Source: JABWBD01 sp040768665 (GTDB lineage: Bacteria > Planctomycetota > Planctomycetia > Pirellulales > Thermoguttaceae). From it: 64,000 nt of DNA. The stretch is taken from contig JAXGMN010000011.1 in assembly GCA_040768665.1 (NCBI GenBank), positions 291,060-355,059 on the forward strand, read 5' to 3'. The notes under the pieces were generated by a model, which worked only from the letters and a program-made list of their open reading frames with translations, was not told the DNA's origin and ran no database searches. The position numbers were made by a program, and so were the translations under genes. Position 1 is the stretch's first letter. Each line of letters opens with the position of its first letter. Shown here in pieces: positions 42,599 through 50,962 of the stretch.

Positions 42599-44817
42599 AA
42601 CATCCTCTCGTCCACGTGCGTGCTGTCCCGTACGGGAATACTTTCCCCACCGTCGAACAAAGCCTGCATCTTTTCCAACCGACGCTTCGCTTCCCCATCC
42701 AGTTCTCCGACCGCCGTTCGAATCGACCGGACCTGCTCGAACAGACGGCGGCGTGCATCGGCATCCGGCGGCAGAAGTCGCGGCAGGGCCGCCAAGGCTG
42801 CTTCTTCGTCGATGGTCAGCATCGCCCACTGCTGGCGGAGAATCGCCTTGTAGCGAGCCAAGGGGATGTCCGGGTGGTCCTTCAAGACACGGCGCAAGGT
42901 TTCGAAGGAGCGGGCATCCACGGAGCGTTGTCCCATGGCGATGTAAACCAGTGCACGCACCACCGCTTCGAGCGGGCCGCCCTGGTCCATGGTCGTGCGG
43001 AGCTGCTCGATCCTCGCAGCCAAGGCCGCGCGTTGATCGGGCGACGTGCCCGGCTTGGGGCGCGGCCGCTCGTCGTCGCTCGCCAACCCCAGCCAGGCTT
43101 GAAGCCAGGGGGAGCCGTAGACCGTATGAAACATGGCCTCTTGCACCTGGTCGCGGAATTGGCCGGAGGCTTCAAGCCACGACGTCACCATTGCCGAGAA
43201 TTCTTCCTGCAGTTTCACGAAGGGATTGTCGGCCGCCGGCGTCTTGCGCTCGGCGCGGGCCTGATCGGCCGCCGGCGCCACCAAGCGCATCATCGGATTC
43301 TTGTCCGAACACATCGCATACCGCAGACGCAAAGGCTGCATCGCCAACACGGCAGAGGCCGTCTGCGGCGTGACCCATGCCTTCAGCCAAGGCTGAAGGA
43401 AGGTCGCGTAGAACGCGTTATTGAGCGCGGACACCCGGGCGACCGCCGCAAACTCCCGTTCGTCCTCGATGCTGTTCGAGCCCAATGCTCGAATATCCTC
43501 GAGGTCGCGAAACTCGATCCGCACGTTGAAATCGCCCGACAGAAGTTCGGAATTTACGTCGCCTTCGCGCTTATCGGTGATCACGATCTCGTAGAGGCCG
43601 GGCGGGATGCCGTCGATCAGGTCCATGTAGTTGATGAACTCGGAATGCTCCTTGGCCGCGACCTTGGTGCCCACGAAGATCGCCAGATGCCCCGCGGTCT
43701 CGTGCAGGCAGTAAAGGATCGTTTGACCGTGCCTGCGGATCTCATCGACGCTGTCGTAGTTGTCGAGGATCCAGCCGAGCGCCTGCTGCGGGGGCGTGAT
43801 GTTGTCGGCCTTGGAGCAGAAGCAGAGAATTGGCGAGCGGATGTTGCGAATGTCGAGCCGGATCCCGTCCTTGGTCACGATCTGCCCGGTCGAGAGCTTG
43901 TTGCCGACAAAGAGGTTGTCGACCATATATTGCAGCTCCTCGCCGCGGAGCCGCACGAAAGCGCCCCACCATTTCTCGAACTCCAGATAACGACGCGCTT
44001 CCTTTTCCGGCCTGGCCCAGACGTTGTACTGCTTGGTCCAGAGGGTATTGGCGGGATTGAGGTTGTCGAAGTTCGAGATCAGCCAGGCACCGTCGAACAG
44101 ACCGCCGCCCAGATCGCTGATCATCCGCGCGATCCAAGTCCCGCCCAACAGGCCGCCGGTGTAGCGCATCGGATTCTGGCCGCGGACGCCGCCCCAGTAG
44201 GACAAGGGGGCGCCGGCGAGCACCACGGGCCCCACGAGATCGGGGCGCATGCAGGCCGCCATGATCGCGTGCCAACCGGCCTGGCAATTCCCGATGAGCA
44301 TTGGCTTGCCGACGGCTTCGGGCTGCAGCTCGATCACCTTCTCGAGGAAGACCGTATGGGCGTGGGCGATATCCTCGATCGTCTGACCTTCCAGCGGGTC
44401 GGCAATAAAGCCGATGAAGTAAACCGGATGACCTGCCTCGAAAGCCCGGCCAATCTCGCTCACCGGCTTGAATCCCCCGATGCCCGGCCCCTGGCCGGCA
44501 CGCGGGTCGATCACGACCACCGGACGTCTGGCCTGGTCGATCACCGTGCCCGGTGGGGGCACGACTCGCACCAGGGCATAGTTCACCGGCCGCGGCAGGT
44601 TGTCGCCTTTCAGAATGATCTCGTAGTCGAAGATGAGCACCGCGTTGAGCGGTCGGGAGGTCATCTCCGCCTGTTGGTTGCCGGACTGCCGGAGAACATC
44701 GAGGAAGATCAGCGAGCGTTGCCAGAAGTCGATCGCGTAGTCGGCGGCGGCGTGGAAACCGGCGGCTGCCGGCTTTTGAAAGGGCAGCGTGCCAAAGTAA
44801 GGTAGGGTTGTGTTCAT
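42595..44817 (-). CDS. DUF3141 family, PhaC-like hydrolase
   Basis: 740 aa. An N-terminal alpha/beta-hydrolase domain has the PhaC-type nucleophile elbow LIGNCQAGWH (Cys178 in G-x-C-x-G, instead of the usual Ser), plus FCSKADNITPP and a His region ETAGHLAIFVG. This resembles poly-hydroxyalkanoate synthase domains. A C-terminal helical region follows. I recall DUF3141 proteins occurring beside pta, ackA and fabI in other bacteria; the reaction is not known to me. Confidence 0.85.
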   Translation of the reverse strand: MNTTLPYFGTLPFQKPAAAGFHAAADYAIDFWQRSLIFLDVLRQSGNQQAEMTSRPLNAVLIFDYEIILKGDNLPRPVNYALVRVVPPPGTVIDQARRPVVVIDPRAGQGPGIGGFKPVSEIGRAFEAGHPVYFIGFIADPLEGQTIEDIAHAHTVFLEKVIELQPEAVGKPMLIGNCQAGWHAIMAACMRPDLVGPVVLAGAPLSYWGGVRGQNPMRYTGGLLGGTWIARMISDLGGGLFDGAWLISNFDNLNPANTLWTKQYNVWARPEKEARRYLEFEKWWGAFVRLRGEELQYMVDNLFVGNKLSTGQIVTKDGIRLDIRNIRSPILCFCSKADNITPPQQALGWILDNYDSVDEIRRHGQTILYCLHETAGHLAIFVGTKVAAKEHSEFINYMDLIDGIPPGLYEIVITDKREGDVNSELLSGDFNVRIEFRDLEDIRALGSNSIEDEREFAAVARVSALNNAFYATFLQPWLKAWVTPQTASAVLAMQPLRLRYAMCSDKNPMMRLVAPAADQARAERKTPAADNPFVKLQEEFSAMVTSWLEASGQFRDQVQEAMFHTVYGSPWLQAWLGLASDDERPRPKPGTSPDQRAALAARIEQLRTTMDQGGPLEAVVRALVYIAMGQRSVDARSFETLRRVLKDHPDIPLARYKAILRQQWAMLTIDEEAALAALPRLLPPDADARRRLFEQVRSIRTAVGELDGEAKRRLEKMQALFDGGESIPVRDSTHVDERML

Positions 44818-44864
44818 GTGATCCTCTCATCGACCTGTCATGTGTCGAATGTTGTGGCTCATCC

Positions 44865-45644
44865 CTACGCCATGATGTTCAGCCCTGCATCCACGTAGAG
44901 CGTGCTGCCGGTCAAGCGCCGGGCAAACGGGGTCGCCAGGTAGGCGGTGGCCATGCCCACGTCGTCGATGTCCACCAACTCGCCGACGGGGGCTCGCTCG
45001 GCGGCCTCGTTCAGCAGCAGGTCAAAATCCTTCAGTCCCGACGCGGCGCGGGTCTGGATCGGACCGGGGGAAACGGCGTGCACGCGGATGCCCTGCGGTC
45101 CCAGTTCGTAGGCCAGGTAGCGCACGCACGCTTCCAACGCGGCTTTCACCGGTCCCATGACCGCGTAATTGGGGATGACCTTGTTGGCGCCGTGATAGCT
45201 CAGGGCGAAGAGTGTGCCGCCGTCGGTCATCAGCGGCGCCGCCAGCCGGGCCATGCGCAGGAACGAGTGGCACGACACGTCCATCGCCAGGCCGAACCCG
45301 GCCGCCGAGCAGTTGAGCAGCCCCGCTCGAAGATCCTCCTTAGGCGCAAAGGCGATGGAATGCAGTGCGATGTCCAGCCGGCCCCAGGTTTGCCGGACCT
45401 GGTCGAAGACAGTTTCCAATTGCCCGGGCTGCTGCACGTCGAGGGGCGCAAAGATCGCCGCCTTCAACTGCTGCGCAAGGGGCTCGACGTAGGGCTTCGC
45501 CTTGTCGTTCAGGTAGGTAATCGCCAACTCGGCTCCGAGCTTGTGGAAGGCGCGGGCACAACCGTAAGCGATCGAGTGCTCGTTGGCGATCCCCAAGACC
45601 AGGGCCTTCTTGCCGAGCAGCGGGGGTGACGGAATATCCGACAT
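44865..45644 (-). CDS. fabI: Enoyl-[acyl-carrier-protein] reductase
   Basis: 259 aa; GGAGGAG precedes the ATG. NADH-dependent reduction of enoyl-ACP in fatty acid synthesis. GKKALVLGIANEHSIAYGCA is the FabI-type nucleotide fold, SIAFAPKEDL is family-typical, and the catalytic Tyr-x6-Lys pair is in NYAVMGPVKAALE. Its place between pta and DUF3141 suggests a role in a special acyl-CoA or acyl-ACP branch rather than as the only housekeeping copy (inference). Confidence 0.92.
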   Translation of the reverse strand: MSDIPSPPLLGKKALVLGIANEHSIAYGCARAFHKLGAELAITYLNDKAKPYVEPLAQQLKAAIFAPLDVQQPGQLETVFDQVRQTWGRLDIALHSIAFAPKEDLRAGLLNCSAAGFGLAMDVSCHSFLRMARLAAPLMTDGGTLFALSYHGANKVIPNYAVMGPVKAALEACVRYLAYELGPQGIRVHAVSPGPIQTRAASGLKDFDLLLNEAAERAPVGELVDIDDVGMATAYLATPFARRLTGSTLYVDAGLNIMA

Positions 45645-45666
45645 GGCTATTCTCCTCCGGAAGGAC

Positions 45667-46641
45667 TCAGGATGATTTTCCGTCGAGTTGGCCCGTGCGG
45701 CGGGCGTGGGCGAACAACAGGGCGACTCCGCAGGACGCCATGCGGGTCCGCACGTTGTCGGCACGGCTGGTAAGGATGATCGGCACCCTCGCGCCGAGAA
45801 CCAGCCCGGCCGCATCGGCATTGGCTAAAAACGTCAGTTGTTTGGCCAGGATGTTTCCGGCTTCCAGGTCCGGGGCGACGAGAATGTCGGCGTCGCCCGC
45901 GACTGGTGACGCAATTCCTTTTGTCTTGGCGGCCTCAAGGCTGATGGCGTTGTCCATGGCAAGCGGGCCGTCCAAAATCGCGCCGGTGATCTGCCCCCGG
46001 TCGGCCATCTTGCAGAGCGCTGCTGCGTCGATCGTCGAGGGGATTTTTGTCGTTACCGTTTCCACCGCCGAGAGGATGGCAACCTTGGGCATCGAACGGC
46101 CGAGGCTATGGGCTAGGTCGATGGCGTTCTGGCAGATGTCGCGCTTGTCCTCCAGCGTCGGCGCGATATTGATCGCCGCATCGGTGACGATCAGCGGCTT
46201 GGGATACGTCGGCACGGACATCACGAATGAGTGGCTGATCCGCCGGGCAGTCCGCAGTCCCGTGGCCGAGGAGACCACGGCGCCCATCAACTCGTCGGTG
46301 TGCAAGCTGCCTTTCATCAACACCTCGGCGCGGGCCAAACGAATCAGCTCCACGGCCTTGGCCGCAGCAGCGTGGCTATGGGGTACGTCCTCAATGGGGT
46401 ACGGGTCGATGTTCAGGCCAGCCTCTTTGGCGACCTCGCGGATCTTCTGCTGCGGGCCGACCAGGATCGGCGAAATCAGCCGCGCTTCGGCGGCTTCGAC
46501 GGCGCCGGTCAAGGCCGTCGTCTCGCACGGATGCGCCACGGCGGCGATCACCGGCTCCAGTGCCCGGCATCGCTCCAGCAGCGTTTCGTAAGCATCGTGG
46601 CGCGACTGCGCCGTCGCGCCGGTGGCGGTTACTGTCGTCAT
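45667..46641 (-). CDS. pta: Phosphate acetyl/butyryltransferase
   Basis: 324 aa; AGGAGG site before the ATG. Converts acyl-CoA plus phosphate to acyl phosphate. The PTA/PTB fold is shown by LISPILVGPQQKI, EVLMKGSLHTDELMGAVV, VTDAAINIAPTLEDK and the C-terminal DILVAPDLEAGNILAKQL. It may act on short-chain acyl-CoA rather than strictly acetyl-CoA, since this short form is closer to phosphotransbutyrylases; ackA nearby argues for acetate. Confidence 0.93.
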   Translation of the reverse strand: MTTVTATGATAQSRHDAYETLLERCRALEPVIAAVAHPCETTALTGAVEAAEARLISPILVGPQQKIREVAKEAGLNIDPYPIEDVPHSHAAAAKAVELIRLARAEVLMKGSLHTDELMGAVVSSATGLRTARRISHSFVMSVPTYPKPLIVTDAAINIAPTLEDKRDICQNAIDLAHSLGRSMPKVAILSAVETVTTKIPSTIDAAALCKMADRGQITGAILDGPLAMDNAISLEAAKTKGIASPVAGDADILVAPDLEAGNILAKQLTFLANADAAGLVLGARVPIILTSRADNVRTRMASCGVALLFAHARRTGQLDGKSS

Positions 46642-46659
46642 GGCTACCTCCTTTTCGAG

Positions 46660-47397
46660 TCATGGATTGTCCGCCTTGATGTCCCTCAACCACTCTGCAT
46701 GGTGCTCGCTGAGCAGAGCAATGGCCTCGTCGGCCGTGTTCACGCAGCGAGGTATGGTCATGTCTTCCGCGTTGGCCAGGGGAGGTTGTGTTGTCAACAG
46801 GTGAGCTTTGGCCCATTCGACCAGATCGGCCCACATTTTCCCGACGAGGATCAGCGGCGTGTCGCGAACGTGCTGGACCTGCAGCAACTGCCAAATCATC
46901 ATGAGCTCCAACACGGTGCCGATTCCCCCGGGAGTGACCACGAAGGCGTCGGAAGTCAGGACGAAGTGGTGCAGGCGAGTAAAGAACGTCTTGTGCGTGA
47001 ACGCCTCGAGCACAAAGGGATTGGATTGCTGCTCAAAGGGCAGGTCCACGCGAATGCCGACGGAGCGATCGCGCTGGGGAGCGCCGACCGAGGCGGCGCC
47101 TTCATTGGCAGCTTGCATGAGACCCGGGCCGCCGCCGGTGATGATGTCGCACCCCATCTCGGCCAGCACCGTGGCGATCCGCTTCACCTCGTCGTAAACG
47201 TACGTTCCCGGCTTCGCCCGCGCCGAGCCGAAGATCGTCACCCGGTAACGGTCGCGGCGGGACGGAGCCAGCCGGGTGAGGTTGTTGACGATGTCCCAGA
47301 GCCCGAACACGGTGTTGACGAGGACTTCTTTGACGGCCTCTTCATCGGCCAGGCTGATTCTGCGGGTTTTTCCTTTTCGAGCGTCGTTGTCGTTCAT
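46660..47397 (-). CDS. LOG-family (TIGR00730) protein
   Basis: 245 aa. The motifs DIITGGGPGLMQAANEGA and TPGGIGTVLELMMIWQLLQ are the nucleotide-binding and PGGxGTxxE signatures of the LOG / cytokinin riboside 5'-monophosphate phosphoribohydrolase family, which in bacteria often acts as nucleotide 5'-monophosphate hydrolase. The ATG overlaps the stop of the V-ATPase A gene (ATGA). Exact substrate unknown. Confidence 0.9.
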   Translation of the reverse strand: MNDNDARKGKTRRISLADEEAVKEVLVNTVFGLWDIVNNLTRLAPSRRDRYRVTIFGSARAKPGTYVYDEVKRIATVLAEMGCDIITGGGPGLMQAANEGAASVGAPQRDRSVGIRVDLPFEQQSNPFVLEAFTHKTFFTRLHHFVLTSDAFVVTPGGIGTVLELMMIWQLLQVQHVRDTPLILVGKMWADLVEWAKAHLLTTQPPLANAEDMTIPRCVNTADEAIALLSEHHAEWLRDIKADNP

Positions 47398-49175
47398 AGC
47401 GTTTCGATTTCCCGCTTGTACTTCTGGTATTCGAGCGAGCCGGGCGGGCTATAGTTCCAGTTCTTGTACAGCCCGATCGCCCTGGTGAAAAATTCGCGGG
47501 CTTCATCGCGGTCCTTGAAGTCGTATTGGCGGTCGATCAGGCTCTTGATCAGCCGCAGGCTTTCGAGTTGGCGCTGGCGCGGCATGCAGGAGTCGGTCTC
47601 GTCGAAGGCGTCCTGCTGGAGGTAGGCCATGTCCAACAGCACGGACTTCTGCCAGGTCACGAAGTCTTCCAGCGTGATACTTTCCTCGCCCGTAACCTGC
47701 ATCATCTGGTTGATGGAATCGCCTTGTGCCAGGAGTTCGTGAAGCCGCTTGACGTCTCGCGTCCAGTTGAGATCGAGATTCTTGCTGAGCCACGGCCCGA
47801 GCTGGTCCAGGTAGCGCGACCAGGACACCAGCGGATCAATCGCCGGATAATACCGCTTGTAGGCGCGGTCGTAGGAAAGTCCCAGGAAGGTCTTGACGGT
47901 CCCGAGCGTCGACTGGGTGACCGGTTCTTCGAAATTGCCGCCCGCGGGCGAAACGGTGCCGATCATCGTCAGGCTGCCTTGCGACCCGTCGGGGCAGCGG
48001 ATCACCCCCGCCCGCTCGTACACGCTCTTGATCGAGGAATCGAGGTAGGCCGGGAATGCCTCTTCGCCCGGGATCTCTTCCATCCGGCCCGAAGTCTCGC
48101 GCATCGCCTGCGCCCAACGCGAGGTGGAGTCGGCGATCAGCAGCACGTTCAATCCCATCTGCCGGTAGTACTCGGCCAGCGTGATCCCCATGTAGATCGA
48201 GGCCTCGCGCGCGGCAACCGGCATGGACGACGTGTTGCAGATGATGATCGTGCGGTCCATGAGCGTTCCGCCCGTCCGCGGGTCTTTGGTTTCCGGGTAG
48301 AGTGTAATGGTTTCGACGACCTCGCCGGCCCGTTCGCCGCAGGCCACGACGACCACGATGTCCACGCTCGAATAGCGGGCGATCGTGCTCTGCAGCACCG
48401 TTTTCCCTGCGCCGAACGGCCCTGGGATGCAGCCGGTCCCGCCCGTGGCGATGGGGAAGAAGGTGTCGATGATCCGCGTGCCGGTGGTCAACGGTTCCTC
48501 GGCGTAAAGCCGTTCGGCATAGCGGCGGCGAAAGAGTTGTCCGGGGATCGTGCGGCGGACCGGCCACCGCTGGACCATGGTGATCTCCCGCTCGGTTCCG
48601 TCGCTCGTTCGGATGCGGGCGACCGGGTCGTTGAGCGTCAGGTTTCCCTTGCCGATCCAGGTGACTGTAACCGGTTCCCGTTCGCCGAACGGCACCAGGA
48701 TTTTGTGGGTGAACGGTCCCTCGGGAACGGTGCCGAGGACACCGCCGGGCGGCACTTTCGAGCCGACGGATGCCTCCGGCGTGAAACGCCACTTCTGATC
48801 GAGATCCAGCGGCGCCACGCTGACGCCCCGGGGCAGGAAAAAGCCGTGCTGTTGCGCCAGGATGGAGAGCGGGTTTTGCAGACCGTCGAAGACGCGTCCC
48901 AAGAGGCCGGGCCCGAGCGTCGCGGAAAGCATCTCGCCGGTCATTTCGACCCGATCGCCCACGCGAACCCCGCTGGTGTCCTCGAACACCTGCATGTCGG
49001 CCGTCCGTCCGCGGATGCGGAGCACCTCGGCCTTCAGACGTTCCTGGCCGACGCACACGTAGCCGACTTCGTTCTTCATCAAGGGCGTCTCGTCGTCCAC
49101 TTCGATCAAGACGAGGCTTTCCCGGACCTGGACGACCGTGGCTGTTTTCGCCCCGTTGGCGCTAGTTTTCAGCAT
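47394..49175 (-). CDS. atpA: V-type ATP synthase subunit A (catalytic)
   Basis: 593 aa. Catalytic subunit of the V1/A1 head. The Walker A loop GPFGAGKT (252-259), IIVCACG-type Walker B region (VDIVVVVACGERAGEV) and SRWAQAMRETSGRMEEIPGEEAFPAYL are diagnostic; the non-homologous insert region of A subunits is present. Start ATG overlaps the DUF2764 gene by 14 bp. It is the last ATPase gene in the direction of transcription. Confidence 0.96.
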   Translation of the reverse strand: MLKTSANGAKTATVVQVRESLVLIEVDDETPLMKNEVGYVCVGQERLKAEVLRIRGRTADMQVFEDTSGVRVGDRVEMTGEMLSATLGPGLLGRVFDGLQNPLSILAQQHGFFLPRGVSVAPLDLDQKWRFTPEASVGSKVPPGGVLGTVPEGPFTHKILVPFGEREPVTVTWIGKGNLTLNDPVARIRTSDGTEREITMVQRWPVRRTIPGQLFRRRYAERLYAEEPLTTGTRIIDTFFPIATGGTGCIPGPFGAGKTVLQSTIARYSSVDIVVVVACGERAGEVVETITLYPETKDPRTGGTLMDRTIIICNTSSMPVAAREASIYMGITLAEYYRQMGLNVLLIADSTSRWAQAMRETSGRMEEIPGEEAFPAYLDSSIKSVYERAGVIRCPDGSQGSLTMIGTVSPAGGNFEEPVTQSTLGTVKTFLGLSYDRAYKRYYPAIDPLVSWSRYLDQLGPWLSKNLDLNWTRDVKRLHELLAQGDSINQMMQVTGEESITLEDFVTWQKSVLLDMAYLQQDAFDETDSCMPRQRQLESLRLIKSLIDRQYDFKDRDEAREFFTRAIGLYKNWNYSPPGSLEYQKYKREIETL

Positions 49176-49821
49176 GCGTCACCTGCTCAATCAATTCCCT
49201 GAATCTTGTTTTCGCCTTCTCCGCATCGCGGGCGAGCCACGCCCGGAGCATGTCCCACTTGAACACGTACGCAAAGACCGCTTCGAAACCGAACATGCTT
49301 TGCTCGGCGTAGCGGTCGAGTTGCCGCCAGGCGCCAGCCATCAAAAGCCGCTCCAGCCCCAAAGCGTCGCCCGCCGCCAGGAGTTGCCGGGCCTGCGGAA
49401 GCCAGGGGTGCAAGATCGCGAGGCGGAAGTCGGGTTCGCCAAAGTGTTTCTGGATGTGGCGGACCCACGGCCCCGCGCCCCAGCGGATCGATGCTTCCGG
49501 CGCTTCCTCGCCCTCCCGTTTCCGCCGCAACGCCGCAACGAGGGTCTGCTGGTCCATCCGGAACGCAACGTACTCTCTCAGCGACTGCTCCATCGGCAAT
49601 GCCATCAGCGCGTCGTACTCCGCGACCCGCTCTGCATCGGTCTTCCCGTGCAGACGATCCGGGCGCCAGCGGACCAGCGACCGCGTGAGGGCCAATTGGT
49701 CGGCGTGAGCGGGTCTCAGCAATCGCAGCCGCTGCTGGAGGCGAAGCGGGGTGATCGGCAGCCGCTCGGCTCGCTCGAAGTACGGCAGGTGGGGCAGGCT
49801 CGCGACCAAGTCGTAGTACAT
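49162..49821 (-). CDS. DUF2764 family V-ATPase-associated protein
   Basis: 219 aa, helical. The start MYYDLVASLPHLPY matches DUF2764 proteins that occur in V-type ATPase operons of Bacteroidetes and planctomycetes. No subunit C is seen in this operon, so this protein may take its place on the central stalk (inference). It is between subunit E (13-bp gap) and subunit A (14-bp overlap). Confidence 0.8.
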   Translation of the reverse strand: MYYDLVASLPHLPYFERAERLPITPLRLQQRLRLLRPAHADQLALTRSLVRWRPDRLHGKTDAERVAEYDALMALPMEQSLREYVAFRMDQQTLVAALRRKREGEEAPEASIRWGAGPWVRHIQKHFGEPDFRLAILHPWLPQARQLLAAGDALGLERLLMAGAWRQLDRYAEQSMFGFEAVFAYVFKWDMLRAWLARDAEKAKTRFRELIEQVTHAEN

Positions 49822-49834
49822 GGGCGTCTCCGTT

Positions 49835-50494
49835 TCACTCCGCCCCTTCCATAATGGCCTTGAACCGAGGGAGCAAACGCTGGGAGATCATGCGGGCGAC
49901 CGCCCGGTCGGACAGGTCGATTTCCAACTTCTCCTGGACAAGCCGCACACGCGCGCCTCCCTCGATTTCGCCGTCCGACACTAATTCGATCCCCTCGCGG
50001 AGCATGTCGCTGGAGAGCCCCAGGATGGCGAGCTTCCCTTCCTCCTGGAATACGGGCCCCGTGTGGCCTTCCAGGAGGCTATTGGAGATCCGAACCTCGA
50101 TTTCCTTGTCCTTGATCAACTCCTCCGCCGCCTGTCCGGCCAACACGAGCACGATGCTGCGGACGAGTTCCTTGTCTCGGGTGGCCGAGGTGACCAGGCG
50201 CTTGACAAACTCCTCGAACCGGGACATCACGCGGGCCTTGAGGTCCAGGACCGTATCCCGCGCGGCGAGCCTCAGCGCGTCGAGCGACGCGAGGCGGTGG
50301 GCTTCGATCTCCGCCTGGGCCTTCTCTTGCATGGCCTTGGCCTCGGCTCTTGCCTGGGCGACAATTTCGGCGGCCTGCTGCCGCGCATCGCGCAGCAGGC
50401 GATCCGCCTCCTCCTGAGCCGCCTGCACGCCCTGGTCGCGAATCCGGTCGATGAGATCCTGCACGCCGGACGAATTGTGCATGGTTTCTGCCAT
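49835..50494 (-). CDS. atpE: V-type ATP synthase subunit E (peripheral stalk)
   Basis: 219 aa. A long, charged helix (QAAQEEADRLLRDARQQAAE, ...IVAQARAEAKAMQEKAQAEI) and a C-terminal mixed domain are the subunit E pattern; it forms the peripheral stalk. No separate subunit G/H gene was found nearby. It follows subunit K by 24 bp. Confidence 0.88.
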   Translation of the reverse strand: MAETMHNSSGVQDLIDRIRDQGVQAAQEEADRLLRDARQQAAEIVAQARAEAKAMQEKAQAEIEAHRLASLDALRLAARDTVLDLKARVMSRFEEFVKRLVTSATRDKELVRSIVLVLAGQAAEELIKDKEIEVRISNSLLEGHTGPVFQEEGKLAILGLSSDMLREGIELVSDGEIEGGARVRLVQEKLEIDLSDRAVARMISQRLLPRFKAIMEGAE

Positions 50495-50518
50495 GGTTGC
50501 ACCGTGAGACAGTCTGGG

Positions 50519-50962
50519 TTATTCGGGAAGGCCGCCGGCGAGCACCAGCGCGAAGACAAACGCGAAGACCGCAAACCCCTCGATGAGCGCCGCGGGAGCC
50601 AGGGAGATGCCGAACACCTCCGGTTTGCTCTTCGAAGCGTTGATCGAGGCGGCGCAGGCCGTGCCCTGCGCGACGGCGCTGAACAATAGCGCAAGCCCCG
50701 CGAGAACTCCCAGGGCGAAGATGCCGGGCGAGTTTCCTACCGTAATTGCTTTCGGAAGGGCCATGGTCACAACAATGCCGTAAATGGTTTGTGAAGAAGG
50801 CATGGCCGCGACCCCCACGAACCGGCCGAAACCGCTCTCCACTTCCAGCATCGCTCCGCACGCGGCCATGCCGGCCCGCAAACACCCGATCATGCTGCCG
50901 ATCGCTCCGAGGGCCAAGGCCGCGTAGAGACCGAGCCAGCCCAATGTCAACGTCAGTTCCAT
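50519..50962 (-). CDS. atpK: V-type ATP synthase subunit K (membrane rotor)
   Basis: 147 aa, two hairpins (four helices), as in a duplicated c-like subunit. Residues at the Enterococcus hirae Na+ site positions are conserved: S57 and Q58 (MPSSQTIYG), Q99 (AVAQG) and E128 (ALIEGF), whereas E. hirae has T64, Q65, Q110, E139. This points to Na+ coupling, not certain without structure-based alignment. Overlaps subunit I by 10 bp. Confidence 0.93.
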   Translation of the reverse strand: MELTLTLGWLGLYAALALGAIGSMIGCLRAGMAACGAMLEVESGFGRFVGVAAMPSSQTIYGIVVTMALPKAITVGNSPGIFALGVLAGLALLFSAVAQGTACAASINASKSKPEVFGISLAPAALIEGFAVFAFVFALVLAGGLPE

